From Tricholoma matsutake (lineage: Eukaryota > Basidiomycota > Agaricomycetes > Agaricales > Tricholomataceae), in assembly GCA_026075535.2 (NCBI GenBank), contig AP026538.1:17926337-17990336 (forward strand): DNA of 64,000 bases, given 5' to 3'. Positions 22,383 through 34,448 of this stretch are shown here, piece by piece (position 1 is the first letter of the stretch; the number at the start of each line of letters is the position of its first letter). The position numbers and the translations under genes were made by a program. The notes under the pieces were generated by a model, which saw only the letters and a program-made list of their open reading frames with translations, ran no database searches and was not told the DNA's origin.

Positions 22383-23742
22383 TCAGATTTTTAGGGATTG
22401 TTTAGAAAGGGATAGCAGGATGGTAAGGGACTCGGGATCAGAAAGAGCAGACACATTGAGACAGACATAAGCAGCTAGTTGGGAAAGGTCAATGCAACCC
22501 TCAGCCCCAATGGCATGTTTCCGAGGGTTGCAGACTATTTTTTTTGGGTCCACAGAGTCCGGCTTGGACTCAGTGACTGCTGCAGCACGGGCTTTGGCCG
22601 CTTTGGACTTCGGACAATTCCCGGCTCCATGTCCTTTCTCACCGCAGTAGAGGCAAAGTCCTTCTTTCAGTTCATGCTCATCTCTGGTTAGTTTACCGTC
22701 TTTCCCCAACTTGTCGGAAATAGAGTTTTTTGGCTTGTCCTTCTGGAAGTTGTTCTTCGACCCAGAGGAGCTGCCAGATGAGGATTGGTTTGTGTGGTTA
22801 GTGCTGGACGAGGACTGAGGTTTGGGGTTTGGACTGAGTGTTGGAATTGGAGCTAGGAGAACCTTTAGATTCCTTCTTTCCAGTGTGTGCAGAATTTCTG
22901 GGGGTCTTCATTTCTAAGTGGGTTTCTTCTTCCTGCATCCAATAGATGTTGTCAGCATCCTGGGCTTTGAGATGTAGGGATGCTAGAATTTCGGGTCGTC
23001 CCCCCCATAAGACTTCTATGTAGAGATGGAGTGGGAGACTGCAGAAATACTGGTCACAAAGAATGGCCTCATTCCAGTTGACCCTGGAAGCCAGTTCCCA
23101 GAAGTCCACATTATACTTTACTATTTTTCCACCTTTCTTCATTGTGAGTTCTGAAAGAGCTTTTTCCATGTCCCCGACTGGGTCGTGGAGACCAAAATTA
23201 CTTTCCAACTCACTGAGGAATACCTCATAGTTCCACATCCAATGGGCAGAGTTTGTTGGGTCATTGAGTCCAGGTTCAAACCAGCTAAGGGCTGACCCTT
23301 TGAGGTAGGAAAGGATGAATAGGATTTTCTTTTCGTCGGAGGCAAAGACCTGAGGACGATTGTGGAAGTGAAGGTTGCACAAGACTAGGAAGTCCCAAAG
23401 TTTCCGGGGATTGGCCCCGTCAAAAGTGTCAGGATCACAAACTTTGATCTTCTTGGTCTTGGGTGCTTGGTTCTGCCGGAGGGTTTGGAGACTATCTGAG
23501 AGCTCAAAGAGAGCATCAAGAAACCTATCTCCTGGATCAGGATTTCCACCATCAGGAGGTAGAGGGTCATCAAGGTCATCAGGATCAGCCCCAGGGCCAT
23601 CAGGACCGCTAGGGTCATTGGGTCCACTGGGAAGTCCGTCCTCTTTACCTGGACCTTCCTCGTCAAAGGGGTTAGGTTGCCCAACATTCTCTCCATACTC
23701 AAGTAGAGTTGTATTCCAAGACATCTCCAGAGGTTGAGACAT
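22383..23742 (-). pseudogene. Gypsy gag with zinc knuckle
   Basis: Start Met at 23742. The N-terminal part is Pro/Asp/Gly-rich. The capsid-like region follows: FDGANPRKLWDFLVLCNLHF, YLKGSALSWFEPGL and FGLHDPVGDMEKALSEL, typical of fungal Gypsy gag. A frame change or stop near 22798 separates this from a segment with the CCHC knuckle CLYCGEKGHGAGNC (about 22655-22614) that runs into protease at 22383, where TGA replaces an Arg codon. It would form the particle shell and bind RNA. Confidence 0.85.
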
Positions 23743-23986
23743 GACATTAGCACTGATGGAGGGTGCTCCAGAACTGATTTGCCTGAAGATGTTGGATGGT
23801 CTGGTGGATGCACCAAAAGTCGAAGCGTGCCTAGGGGAAGGAAGTATAGATCAGCAGATTGCTGATAATCCTGGTACCGTGCCAGCATGGCAAGAGTTCC
23901 TTGTGGTTCATTGGGTTTGTGACTCAGTAGGAGTCATAGGAGAAGATGGGATGGATTTGACAAGAGAAGTGAGAGTTTGTAAATAC

Positions 23987-24569
23987 TGTTAAGTACTGAT
24001 CTTGAAGGGGAAGTCATCGGAATTCTGGTTGTACCTTGATGATAGAAGTTGTAGTGGATGGATCGAGTAAGACAGGGAATCCTATGGAAAGCTGGGGCAG
24101 GGTTTACTTGATGTGTCGTACCAAGTGGGGGAGCAGAAAAAACTTGGCTTCAACTTATAAGAAGTTGTGCCCTTCTCCTCATCAAGTGTCCTAATTTCAA
24201 GGTGAGGGTAAGAAAGATGACCAGAGGTCTGGAGAATTTCTGGAGAGGATGAGTAAGAGTTCAAGAATGACTTAAGAACATAATTGGAGTTTAAAGAGGA
24301 TAAGATTAAGTGGGAGACTTGGTTGATTTACAAACTGGCAATACAGAATGAAAGTAGCTAGCTTAAATACTAAGGTCAGAGTTTCCAAGGCTGTGGTTAA
24401 TATGAAAACCAGCTTCTGAGGCAAATCCTGAAACCGTTTCACCTAATTGGAAATGAGGGAATTTTGCCTCTAGGCAGTGCTGCTGATAGGAGGTGGGCTG
24501 TGATGCAAGGCGGCTGGGAAGGGGCGTGGAAAACGATTGGAAATCCAGTTGAGAGAATCGGTCTTGACA
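23987..24569 (-). repeat. 5' LTR of minus-strand Gypsy
   Basis: 583 bp, same ends and length as 15658-16240. Followed by GATCC, the target-duplication partner. Confidence 0.92.
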
Positions 24570-27500
24570 GATCCTGACAATGAAATTCATGGTACAGCTA
24601 AGTACTCTGGCCTTGGCAAATATGGCAGGCAGAAACAAGAGGAAATGGATGCAACTAAGATTGGCATCAAAGAAGCTGGTTGACTTAATGATTCTCCAAA
24701 TGGTGTTGCTGAAGTTGATAAAACTCATGTCAAGCCTACAGTTCAAAAGTCTCATACACAATGGAAAGCTATAGTGACTAAAATGAAGCAAAAAGAACTT
24801 GCAGATAGAAATAAAAATATTCCTGTTAACAAGTCAAGCATCAAAGCTGCTGTTGATCCTAATGAGAACAATGTCAAGGTTTGTCAAGTAATTAAATTTG
24901 CAGAAATTGATTCTAATAAAAACTATGATTGAAAATTGTAGATCAGGTATATCTTACCAAAGATTTCAAAGCAAAATCTAAAGCTGCTCAAAGTCTTGTT
25001 GAGACTACTGTCAAAAATTTTATTCTGAATACAGAGCAAGAGAGAGCTTTCAGAATTATTGCCAATCATGCAGTTGGACCTAAAACTGAACAACTTACAA
25101 TGTACTTGGGTGGCATGGGAGGCACTGGCAAATCTGAAGTAATTAAAGCCTTGATACATTTCTTCAAAGAAAGAAATGAATTACATCACTTTGTTGTTCT
25201 TGGACCTACTGGCACTTCAGCAGCACTTTTAGGAGGCTCAACTTATCATTCTTTCTTGGGTGTGTTTTTGACTAGAATATTTGATAAAAGAAACCAAGCA
25301 ACTAGCATTGCTCAAGTCAAAGCCAGACTAAATAGAGTTGAGTATATATTTGAAGATGGAGTATCAATGTTGGCATGTCATGAGATGTACAAAATTAGTG
25401 CTCAAATAGCCAGAGCATTTGGTATTTTTGATCTGCCATTTGGTGGCATCAACATAATCTTTGCTGGTGATTTTGCTCAACTTCCACCTGTTGGAGGTGC
25501 ATCATTATATAGTGATGTAGTTAAAACCCAACTTCATGCTGGTTTAAAGCCAATTCAACAAGAAGCTGTAATTGGCAAAGCTCTTTGGCATCAAGATCAA
25601 GTTACTACTGTTGTTATACTCAGAGAAAATATGAGACAAACATCACAAACTGCTGAGGATGCAGCATTGCATATAGCATTTGTTAATATGTGATATGGAA
25701 AGTGTATAACTGAAGATATCCAGTTTTTGAGAACAAGACAAGCTGGTACATGACCTGGTCAGCCAAATGTTGCAGCCAAAGAGTTCAGAAATGTAGCTAT
25801 CATCTGTGGCAGACATACTCAGAAAGATCAGATCAATCTGCTTGGCTCTGAGTGATTTGCCAAAGATACTGGTCAAAAGTTAAACAACTTCTTCTCAATT
25901 GACAAATTGGGCAAAGAGGTTGATCCAGCAGATAAACAAAAAATGGGGCAAATCTAAAGCTGCACCAAGAACCACACATAAGCCAAATGAAATGGAGTTT
26001 GATGACCAACTTCAAGTATGGAAAGTTTGACATGGTGCAACAGACAATTTTCCTGGCAAATTATCATTCTGCATTGGAATGCCTGTTATGATTAGAAACA
26101 ATGATGCAACTGAACTTTGCATTACCAAAGGTCAAGAAGGCTGTGTAGCAGGATAGAAGGACAAGAAAGGTCCACATGGAATGCATATACTTGAAACTTT
26201 GCTTGTCAAATTGGATAAACCTCCAAAAAATGTGCAAGTTCCTGGACTTCCCCAAAATGTTGTACCAATTGTTATGGCTACAAAGACAGTTGAATGCACT
26301 TTTCCAAATGATTTGAAAGAATCTATTTCAAGACAATAAGTCTGGATACTTCCAAACTTTGCAATGACTGATTATGCAGCACAAGGCAAAACTAGACCTC
26401 ACAATGTAGTTCATCTTAATAGTTGCAGATCTCATCTGTCATACTATACTTGCTTGTCAAGAAGTGCAACTGCAGCTGGGACAGTAATCACTCAAGGCTT
26501 TGATCCTAGTAAATTCACAAGAGGATGCTCTGGCTATATCAGACAGGAATTTTGAGAGCATGAAATACTTGATGACATCACCAGACTCATATATGAAGGT
26601 CAACTGCCTGCAGAAATACAAGGCAATATTTGATCAGAAGTTATCAGAGATACAAAGGAAATTTATATGTTCCTGAAAAAACAGGTGAACTTTTGAGATA
26701 GTCTGCCAATGATCCTATGGAGCTTCTTAAACCTTTATCAAATAGTCCCTGGCAAATTCTAGACAAAAAGCAGATAATTGCAAAGCCTGCAACATCTTTT
26801 GTGCCAGCTAAAGGCAGTGTACCTGTAGCTGCAAAGCATAGTTGTCTTGATGATATTACATTTCCTGTTCAGAAAAAGAGAAAATTTGTTGCAACAACTT
26901 ATGATATTTCTCCAACTTCTCCTTTTGGTATTCAATAGAATGCAGTAGACTATAGCTGTGCATATGATATATTATTTGGAATTCTGTACAACATCTGGGT
27001 GTCAAATCCAGAAAAGTATAAGGAATATTCTTTTATCAATGATAGGAAGTCTAGCATATTGCTTTGAGAACATGCAAGATGCAGGAGTATCTCTTGAAAA
27101 CATTAGAGATCCTATAAGAGATGTTCTGTACAAACAAAATCCAAAAGACTTTCCAATGGGAGAAAATAGTGTAGTGTTGGTGACCTTGCTTTCAAAATGC
27201 TATCAACAGAGGCAATCATTTCTGAATCTCAGATTGTTTGTTTACAGCCATTTGCACAAGCAATGGCAGTAATGCAAATTTTGTGAAACAAATACAAATT
27301 AGTTTACTTAGAAAATTCTTGATTGTTCATGCTTGTTTGACATAATGGGCAACAGCAGGATCAGCCACGACATCAAAATCACTGTGATACGGATTTATGA
27401 GCGGAAACTACTTGAGCTTGATGACATTCAGGACTGCTGTGGCTTCTCCTGAGATTGGCACACACCTGGTACAGCCAGTATGATGTATCATATCTTGTGT

Positions 27501-28626
27501 ATTGACAGTTTATATCCATGCATCACAGGTGTCTTTTCACTAACTGCCTAAAGTAGATTGTATTTCCCATGCACACATCAGCAGCCATCCTTGGGCTAAT
27601 GATCCTGTGATCATTATTTCCTTTTTAGGTAAGTCATGTGATGAGCTATTTCTAGAAATAACAATTCACTAGGTTAGGTTAGGTTAAGTTAGATTAGGTT
27701 AAAGTTAGAGTTAGCTAGTTAGGGTGAGAAATTATTCTATTAGCCCTTGGGGGGTTGGGGGGGGCAAATCAAAGTGGCTCTGAGAAATCATGTAGACTCT
27801 ATCTTAATCTTACATAGTGGTTTGATTTGAGATATTACCTAAGCCTGGTTTTGTTGCTGAAGCCATTTAATGAGTATTTAGCTTTATTTGTTTTCCACAT
27901 CACATGACACTCCTGACTCTGACACACAATCCATTTGCCTCGTGAGCTCCTACCAAATAAGTAATAGGTGCACTGGTGTACTACTAGTAAATCAAGTGTA
28001 AATACCTGGCTGATAAGAGAGGAAGAATGGGAAAATTACAGAAGAGCCTTCAGTGCACAAGGTAGCAGTGTATAGGAGGTGTGATGACTGAGGGAGTTGA
28101 TCACACAGGTCATGAAACACCTTGTCCACTCATTGACTTGAGTTTGACATGTGTGTGACAGGCTGGTTGATAATTTTGATTGGGGGAGTTACCCAAAATA
28201 AGCCAACACATGATGGGAAACTACCATATATAGAAGGACAGGGGTCCTGGATGGCCGCTTAAAAAAATTATGAGTGGATGTCTAAAATTCATGGCCTGTC
28301 ACCCCCTTGCTTTCTGCTGGAACAAATCCTTATGAGATTGGATTCAGAATTATAGGCTCACAGTTCAGATGTTCAGAATGTAACCAGCATCTTATATGTT
28401 CATTTTTGTTTTCGTCAGTTCCCACAATAATTATATATGAGTCTGAAGGAAAAAAATTAAAGATAGACCCAGAGGTGACAATTTTTAGCAGAAATAATCA
28501 ACATTTTACAATGAAACTACAAGGTGTTATCCATCATAGGGAAGGGCATTATACATCACACATTGTTGTTAACCAGCAACTACTATGGTGTATGAGGGTC
28601 TGCTACAGCCTGCAACTGATCTAATG
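24570..28626 (+). pseudogene. PIF1/Helitron-type DNA helicase with C-terminal peptidase-like domain
   Basis: The reading continues from 15622-15657 (RADFGDNDS) across the Gypsy insertion as DNEIHGTAKYSGLG. The helicase core is at 24929-25693: Walker A GGMGGTGKSEV, GPTGTSAALLGGSTYHSF, and Walker B with the following motif GGINIIFAGDFAQLPPVGG. Later motifs are in pieces: TDYAAQGKTRPHNVVHLN and LSYYTCLSRSATAAGTV (26364-26520). A C-terminal module follows: VDYSCAYDILFGILYNIW (about 26945-27000) and, after 28307, FTMKLQGVIHHREGHYTSHI. Similar modules follow PIF1-like helicases in Agaricomycetes, and the conserved Cys and His suggest a cysteine-peptidase fold (inference). Many stops; AT-rich. No Rep/HUH part is visible, so the link to Helitrons is by helicase family only. 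Confidence 0.8.
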
Positions 28627-28629
28627 CAT

Positions 28630-29437
28630 TGCAGAGGAAAAGATGCAACTGTTGCGATATATGCTTGATATATGTATGCCTGACTTTGCACCACTGGGTA
28701 TATCATATGGCAGCTGGCTGCATACAAGTGGAGGAAGAATGGTCATGCAGTAGAGATGATCAGGAATTAAGGGGGGTTGGATGGTCTGGAAACAGGTGTG
28801 TCATTGAAAGTCAGCCAAAAGTCAGCAACTTATAATGTTAGCATGTGGTAAGTACTGGAGGACTCGTTCATGCCAGGCTTTAGCCATGGCCCAATTGGAC
28901 AACTAAATTGATAGCCGAACATGACTGCTAACTTCTAAGCAGCTAAGCCATGAACACCCCATAGTTTTTGGGAAGCCCAAGCAGGGTGTTTCGCCCGGGA
29001 GGGAGAGAACTTCAGAACAACAAGCAAGAACTTGCCAGACCTCGAAACCGGGGGTGAGGTTGGGGTGAGGATGAGAACAACAACAACAACAAAAAAAAAA
29101 ACAGAGGAAGCAGGTGGGGCTCTCAAACCTTTTGTCCCAGGAGGGGGGCCACAGTAGTCAAGGCGAGCTTCGGCATTATCGATCGAGTCATTGGTGGTGC
29201 TAGCCTTAAGAGAACAGAGGGTCCTGATTAACTACTTGAAACTGTGGGGCAAGCAGACATAAGCAAACAAAAGGTGACGGGAACTGGAGCCGAGGATATG
29301 CCTGAAACACAAAGCCGAATGACGGTGGTCGTCTTTTCCCAAAGAAGTAATGAAAATCTCGAGGGAAGTAACGAAATATCTCGAGAGAAGTAAGTCCATT
29401 GCATGTGTGCCTATCACCGTTTAAACATACAGTACAG
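28630..29437. other. No recognisable gene; CpG content rises
   Basis: Only short unconvincing frames. From about 28900 rightward CpG dinucleotides become frequent, which marks the left edge of the island holding the HNH gene. A short A-rich microsatellite of (CAA)n lies near 29078. Confidence 0.45.
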
Positions 29438-30841
29438 TCAACCTGAAACCTGAGCTCTCCACTGCTCCATACGATGAGTGTTCTCACTGACTTTCTTGAG
29501 ATGGCGTTCTTTTGCAGCCTGCGAGTTTCCCCAAAAAAATAACATCACATCATCCTCATCCCACATCGCCTGTGCCTCCGACTCCACCAATCCCCCCGTT
29601 CCAGCTCCAGCTCCAGCTGTGGAACTCGCAGCACCAGCTCCACTAGGATTCCGGGCTGCATCAAGTTTATGAATTACAGCACCCTTATCGTGTATAGTTC
29701 TAGATGGTCCTGTTCGTGCTGGGACAGGCACAGGTGGACGAGGAGCGTTGGCGAGATTCTGAAGGACGTCCGTACCGTGCCCCCAGCTTTTGACAGCTGC
29801 AGCACCGTAGTTGTAGTGTAGTAAAAGGTCTGATGGTTTCGGCTTCCTAGTATATTTCTTGAAAGCGGCATCGCTATTGTTTGGAATCGTGGCTATTATG
29901 TATGCGCTCGGGGTTACTAGCCACTGCAGCGTGTAACGGCTACGACTCGGATAACAGACATCTTCCGAAGTATGTTCTCGGTCGTGGCGTGGAGGAACAT
30001 CTTTGGTATTAAGAATATGGTTTGGAGTCTGAGGATTGGTGGCGACATAGGGATCAGACAAGATAAGCAGGCGGACAAATATGACAAACTTTGAGAATGG
30101 CTGCGCGGCGTGGATCGAATCCGTTATGTATGAAAGTGTTTGCAAAGAAGCCATTGCGAATATCATTAATATCATGCAGTGCCGTCACATCCTCGTTATA
30201 GCTTGGTCGATTCGCTACGATGAGACGAAACCACTGAAATAGTGGCCAAAGGAAAGGGAGACGATGAGATATATTCCCAGCAGAAGATTATGGAACGTAC
30301 TTCGGAACCCCGCCTATATGGGATTATATGTAAACCAGCTCCAAATCCTGGCTCAGCTCCTGTCCACACACAACAAACATCACGCTCCAGCAAATTGGTG
30401 CGGAATTCTTCATGCGTCTGGGTAGATTCTGAAGGCACGTTTGTCCTGGCCTTGATTACCTCGAGGTCGATAGCATGGACAAGATCTTCGTTGAACAGAT
30501 GGCATGCCGTCAGTGTCCTGCATGCATGCATGATAGTAATGGCATCATGAAAGAAACGTACCTAGGTCCGCAACCGGAACATAGTGGTATGTCCCCTGGT
30601 CATCCAGGTCTCCATCGGTATCAATCTCATCACCATCATGTTGAAGAGCCAATACGCCTTCAACGCCGAGGATGCACCAACCAAGGAAGACAAGATACTT
30701 GCGGGGCGTCAAACATAAAGAACTGATTATATCCAAAGGAATTTGCAGATAGAAGACCGAATCTTTTTCTTGCAAAAGAACCAACGCAACGTGACCTTCG
30801 GGAACAGATGCAGCGGAGTGGGATGCACCAGGGGAAGACAT
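29438..30841 (-). CDS. HNH endonuclease-domain protein, intact spliced gene
   Basis: Four exons fit one 399-aa frame: 30841-30562, 30485-30301, 30233-30090 and 30028-29438. Introns are 76, 67 and 61 bp with GT..AG ends, and the coding length is 1200 bp including a TGA stop. The N-terminal domain (PEGHVALVLLQ, YLQIPLDIISSLC) is followed by NLLERDVCCVWTGAEP and GLHIIPYRRGSEWFRLIV, an HNH_2-type nuclease core, then NGFFANTFIHNGFDPRRAAI, and a tail with PNHILNTKDVPPRHDR, KPKPSDLLLHYNYG and WDEDDVMLFFWGNSQAAKER. This family is abundant in Agaricomycetes and mostly uncharacterised. No frameshift or premature stop was seen. CpG-rich, unlike the transposons around it. The first intron's acceptor is chosen by phase and family fit. 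Confidence 0.85.
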
Positions 30842-31960
30842 GTCAGTGCGTCGTCACGTGGTATGGATCTCATGGACGTCGTCGACGGTATCTTTTCTTT
30901 TCTTTTCCCATTTCGTCCACGTGTTCTTGTTATGACGACTACCAGCCCCACCAGCCCTGCCGCTGGGAGGCTGGGTGGTAGCAAGGACCACTGACGACAA
31001 GGACTAGGAGGGTTAGCGCCCACGACGAGGACGCCAACAACGTACAACCCAGCAACATGGACGCGTACACGAATGGGTGCAGGCAGCGGGGGAAGGGGGG
31101 ACGATGTAAATGACGTCTATCATCATTTGGACCCCAGGTAATTTTTTTTTCGTTCACTTCTTTTTTTTTTCATGCAACTTGAATTCTTTAATTTCTAGGT
31201 TTTACTGTTGCTGTATCTATGGGAAACCACCACCACCACCCTGTGCCACCGCCACGAGTCAATGCTCGTGGGGTGGGAGGGACGACAGGGATGGACGAGG
31301 ACCACCCACGGCACGAGGACAATTACAACGGGGCCGAAGGAGAGGGAGAGGGGCACGACGACGACGAACACCTCCACCACCACTCCCAACCATCGCCGCA
31401 AGTAAGCGAGGAGGACAGCCAACCAACCTCAAGGCCCATGGACGACCAAGCACCCGTCCCCGCTGCTGCGAGAAACTGCTCGCGCGGTGGAACCACGGGT
31501 GCTACGGACAACAACAGGGAGGTAGGGCAGACGGCGACAGGGACGTTACCACAACCGACCTTTTTACCTACAGCACAGGTGCACAGGCTTGGCATAGGCA
31601 TGAGAAATAATGTTTCTTTCGTGGGTATGTACAGCACCCCAAACCACCGCCACGAGCAACTGCTCGCAGGGCGGAAACAGGGAACAATGAGGAGGGACGA
31701 CGACGACAGGGCTGATGACGAAACAGAGACGAGGACGAGGACAGGGACGGGGACGGGGACAGGGACAGGACGGCACGACAATGACGGGGACGGGACGACG
31801 GGGACAGCAACAACCAACAAAACGAGCAACCCAAGCGCCAGGAAAGACCACATCGAACGCAGGGAAGAGCTGAACTCAAGATAGGTATTTTTTTTCTCTT
31901 TCTCGATGTGTCTCTATCACTAATTCAGATCTGAGTCTACAGGCTTCGAGTGACAAGCCA
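30842..31960 (+). repeat. R1 dispersed repeat, CpG-rich copy
   Basis: Low-complexity GACGACGA-type and GGGACAGGGAC-type tracts with the words TCAATGCTCGTGGGGTGGGA (31258), AAACTGCTCGCGCGGTGG (31483) and GAGCAACTGCTCGCAGGG (31654). It has a splice-like segment at about 31137-31199 (CCAG, GTAATT.., TTTCTAG). A 221-codon frame at 31219-31884 is open but entirely low complexity, so I do not call it a gene. The same repeat elsewhere in the window has lost most CpGs. Confidence 0.65.
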
Positions 31961-34448
31961 ATGGCCAGCCGAATCGGGAACGCATCAGCAAGGCCGCGGG
32001 GGTACAACGAGGCGGGGCACGACGCCCTCTTACCATGTACGTTCGGTGCTCCCTCAAGACATCTCCTAAGGCTGATATGTTACTTCGTCTAGGATATGTT
32101 TAGTGATATACCCCGATGATTCTTTTTTTCAACCTCCTTCATCCCCTGACCCCGACGCCTATCATCACCTCTCTTCATAGTAATATGTACGTTTGGGGCC
32201 CTAAAGACATTCCCTGTGGCTGATGCGCTTCCTTTATCTAGTGTGTACTTCTCGGAGCTGCAGATACTATTATCATACTAGATAAGGTCTGGATAGTTGA
32301 CGTGCTGTATATAGCAAAAGATGTAGAGTAGTGAATATATTTTATTGTTTCTAAATAATATGTCGCTTTTAAGTATGTCGCTTTTAAGTAACAGGTACCT
32401 AGGTATCATAACCCTAGAAATCGTGGTGCCACGTTGTGATGAACCACAAATGTTGAGTGGTAGTGGTGTGGCGTCGCGAAAGTATTTTTGGCACCACACC
32501 TCATTGTGGCGGTATGGCAGCGTATGGTTTGCATGGCACCATACCAGCCACACATTGCCACACAGGTTTGAGTTTTCCTGATGCGGTGTATCCATCAGAA
32601 ATGGTCTACTGGACGGTGTGTCTGATCTATTCTACCTGGTCGGGAGTTTGAGCGCAGTGATTTCTAGTCTCTTCCGATCGTTCCGGGTAAGTCATGTAAC
32701 AATGCTTGGTAGCGTTGCAACAGCTCCGCACTTCAACACGGAGGCCAATGTCAAACAAGTCAAGTTCCTTTGGGTCAACCCGGCTTACATGTTTCCTCTG
32801 CTGAACGGTGTGAACATCTTCTGTCTCGCCTCGCAACACCCCTTGCAAAAGATAGTTGATATTTTCACAAGTATCATCGGAGGATCTAACGGCAATGAAG
32901 GGCTATGACTCTTCTCCTTATCAATTGATCGGCAGTACATCGTTTCTCAGTAAATGATCGTGTTCTACTTTCGCTCAATTGTTATTTACGGCTTGTGAAG
33001 GTACATAAGTTTACCACTCATCGATGTACTCATCCGGCAAGGTTGGTAAGTAATCGTTGTTACTATCCAGCAATACATTGAGGTTGGTTTAAACAGTGAT
33101 CCGTTGATTATTTGAATTCTTAGAACGTACGTTTGCTCTTCTTAACATTCATTACTGATCTTGATCTGATCGCTTTATCGTCTAGTCCTTGAACTATCCA
33201 ATGCTTTCTACCTCCATCTTCTATGTCAATGGGTCTGTGTACGACCAATCTGCGGTTTTCAGCTCCATTTTCCAATTCAACGAGACAGCTCTGGATATGT
33301 AAATCCTCGCGATGGGCCCGTCACCCGTGACGGCGTTCGTTTGAAGCCCTAGTAGTGATATCTTCGGCCAGCTCTCAGTGATCCAACGTAAAGATGTCAC
33401 TTCTGCTGGGGTTCTCATGGGGGGTTCTCAAAGGTGTGATGGAGATCAGCCTACATAAGTTCTATGTATAATTTTCACTGACCGGCTTTTTATGTCTCGA
33501 ACCGGCGCAGCTTGCTAGGTTCAAGGTACAATTTGAAAGGATGTATATATAAGATTCTAACCCACCGACCAAATATATATCGATATCGATACGTCTCTCT
33601 TCTCATCTGAGATGGTATGGATCATATGAGTGACAAAGAAATGATAGAGATCAGCGTAGTTTTGGTATCAGAACCTTGATGTGACGTGGGCCTCTCTTCT
33701 CATCAACTCCGTCAAATCCGGTCCAAGATAAGCAAAATCTTCATCATCGAAGAACAAAAAGATGTGGGCCTCCCGAATCATTAGGCCCCCAAACAACGAG
33801 TAGATTAAAAACAAGCCTAGGATATAGGCAGAAAGTGGAGAACTCAGCAAGATCAAACGTGTTCATGCCTGCCACAAACAGGAGAAATGCTGGCAAATGC
33901 GGCGGGAATAAAAATGGAAGGATATTATACCTCGTTCTTTGATCTAAGCACATGGTCATAGTGTGAATGCGGGCTCCCGATGGAACCTGGCTCAAAAAAT
34001 AGCTCCATATCTGATTCAGGAAACACTCTGATCTTCAAGACTTGTATTCGTCATGCGCACAGCCACCAGCGCTCACTTCAAGTTCGGATCGGACGTACTA
34101 TGATAGACAGCTGATTATCTTGATAGTCAACATAATGCCTCACCCATGAGATAATAGCAGCATTGGATTCTAAGATACTTAGGGGGATCTGCCTGCTGCG
34201 ATGTACAAATAATACATCAGGAATCATGGACTCGGACTTGCCTACATGGCCCATCTACTACAAGTCCCAACTTCCTGATGCAATACGCGACATGATGATT
34301 ATCAACCTCATGATTCTGAACTGTATGAACAGCCTCAGGGCCACTCGCGCTCACACACACATATATATACACCGAAACCACTCACTTTTGCATATTTGTA
34401 GCCTTAGCTCCGAGTCCTTCAATACCTCTGACCAACCTCTGACTGTCA
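31961..34448. other. CpG-rich region without an assigned gene
   Basis: Small features only: a tandem ATGTCGCTTTTAAGT pair (32360-32389), two related 60-bp stretches starting near 32039 and 32186, a GC-rich stretch with short inverted repeats (32440-32580, e.g. GGTATGG and CCATACC), and AT microsatellites near 33570 and 34360. A 65-codon minus frame (33221-33418) is protein-like (LLGLQTNAVTGDGPIARIYI) but not recognised. Genuine spliced host exons may be hidden here. Confidence 0.4.

Larger units (their letters stand above)
15658..24569 (-). mobile_element. Gypsy LTR retrotransposon (minus strand) with antisense ORF
   Basis: Two 583-bp LTRs (15658-16240 and 23987-24569) bound gag, protease, RT, RNase H and integrase on the minus strand. 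Flanks are GATTC (15653-15657) and GATCC (24570-24574), an eroded 5-bp target duplication. On removing the element, the helicase reading frame joins across the site. The element carries an extra ORF on the opposite strand next to the 3' LTR and a nested LTR element at 20477-22145. Multiple stops and catalytic substitutions make it inactive. Domain sequences place it among Tf1/sushi-like Gypsy elements of fungi. Confidence 0.9.

Noticed and set aside
27662..27720. Telomere-like TTAGGT/TTAAGT run
   Set aside because: Degenerate and short, not TTAGGG; most likely a simple-sequence repeat.
31323..31853. 176-codon minus frame of Pro/Ser/Val repeats
   Set aside because: Mirror of the same low-complexity R1 sequence.
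31219..31884. 221-codon open frame
   Set aside because: Low-complexity His/Asp/Thr/Gly repeats inside R1, with overlapping open frames on other strands; explained by composition.
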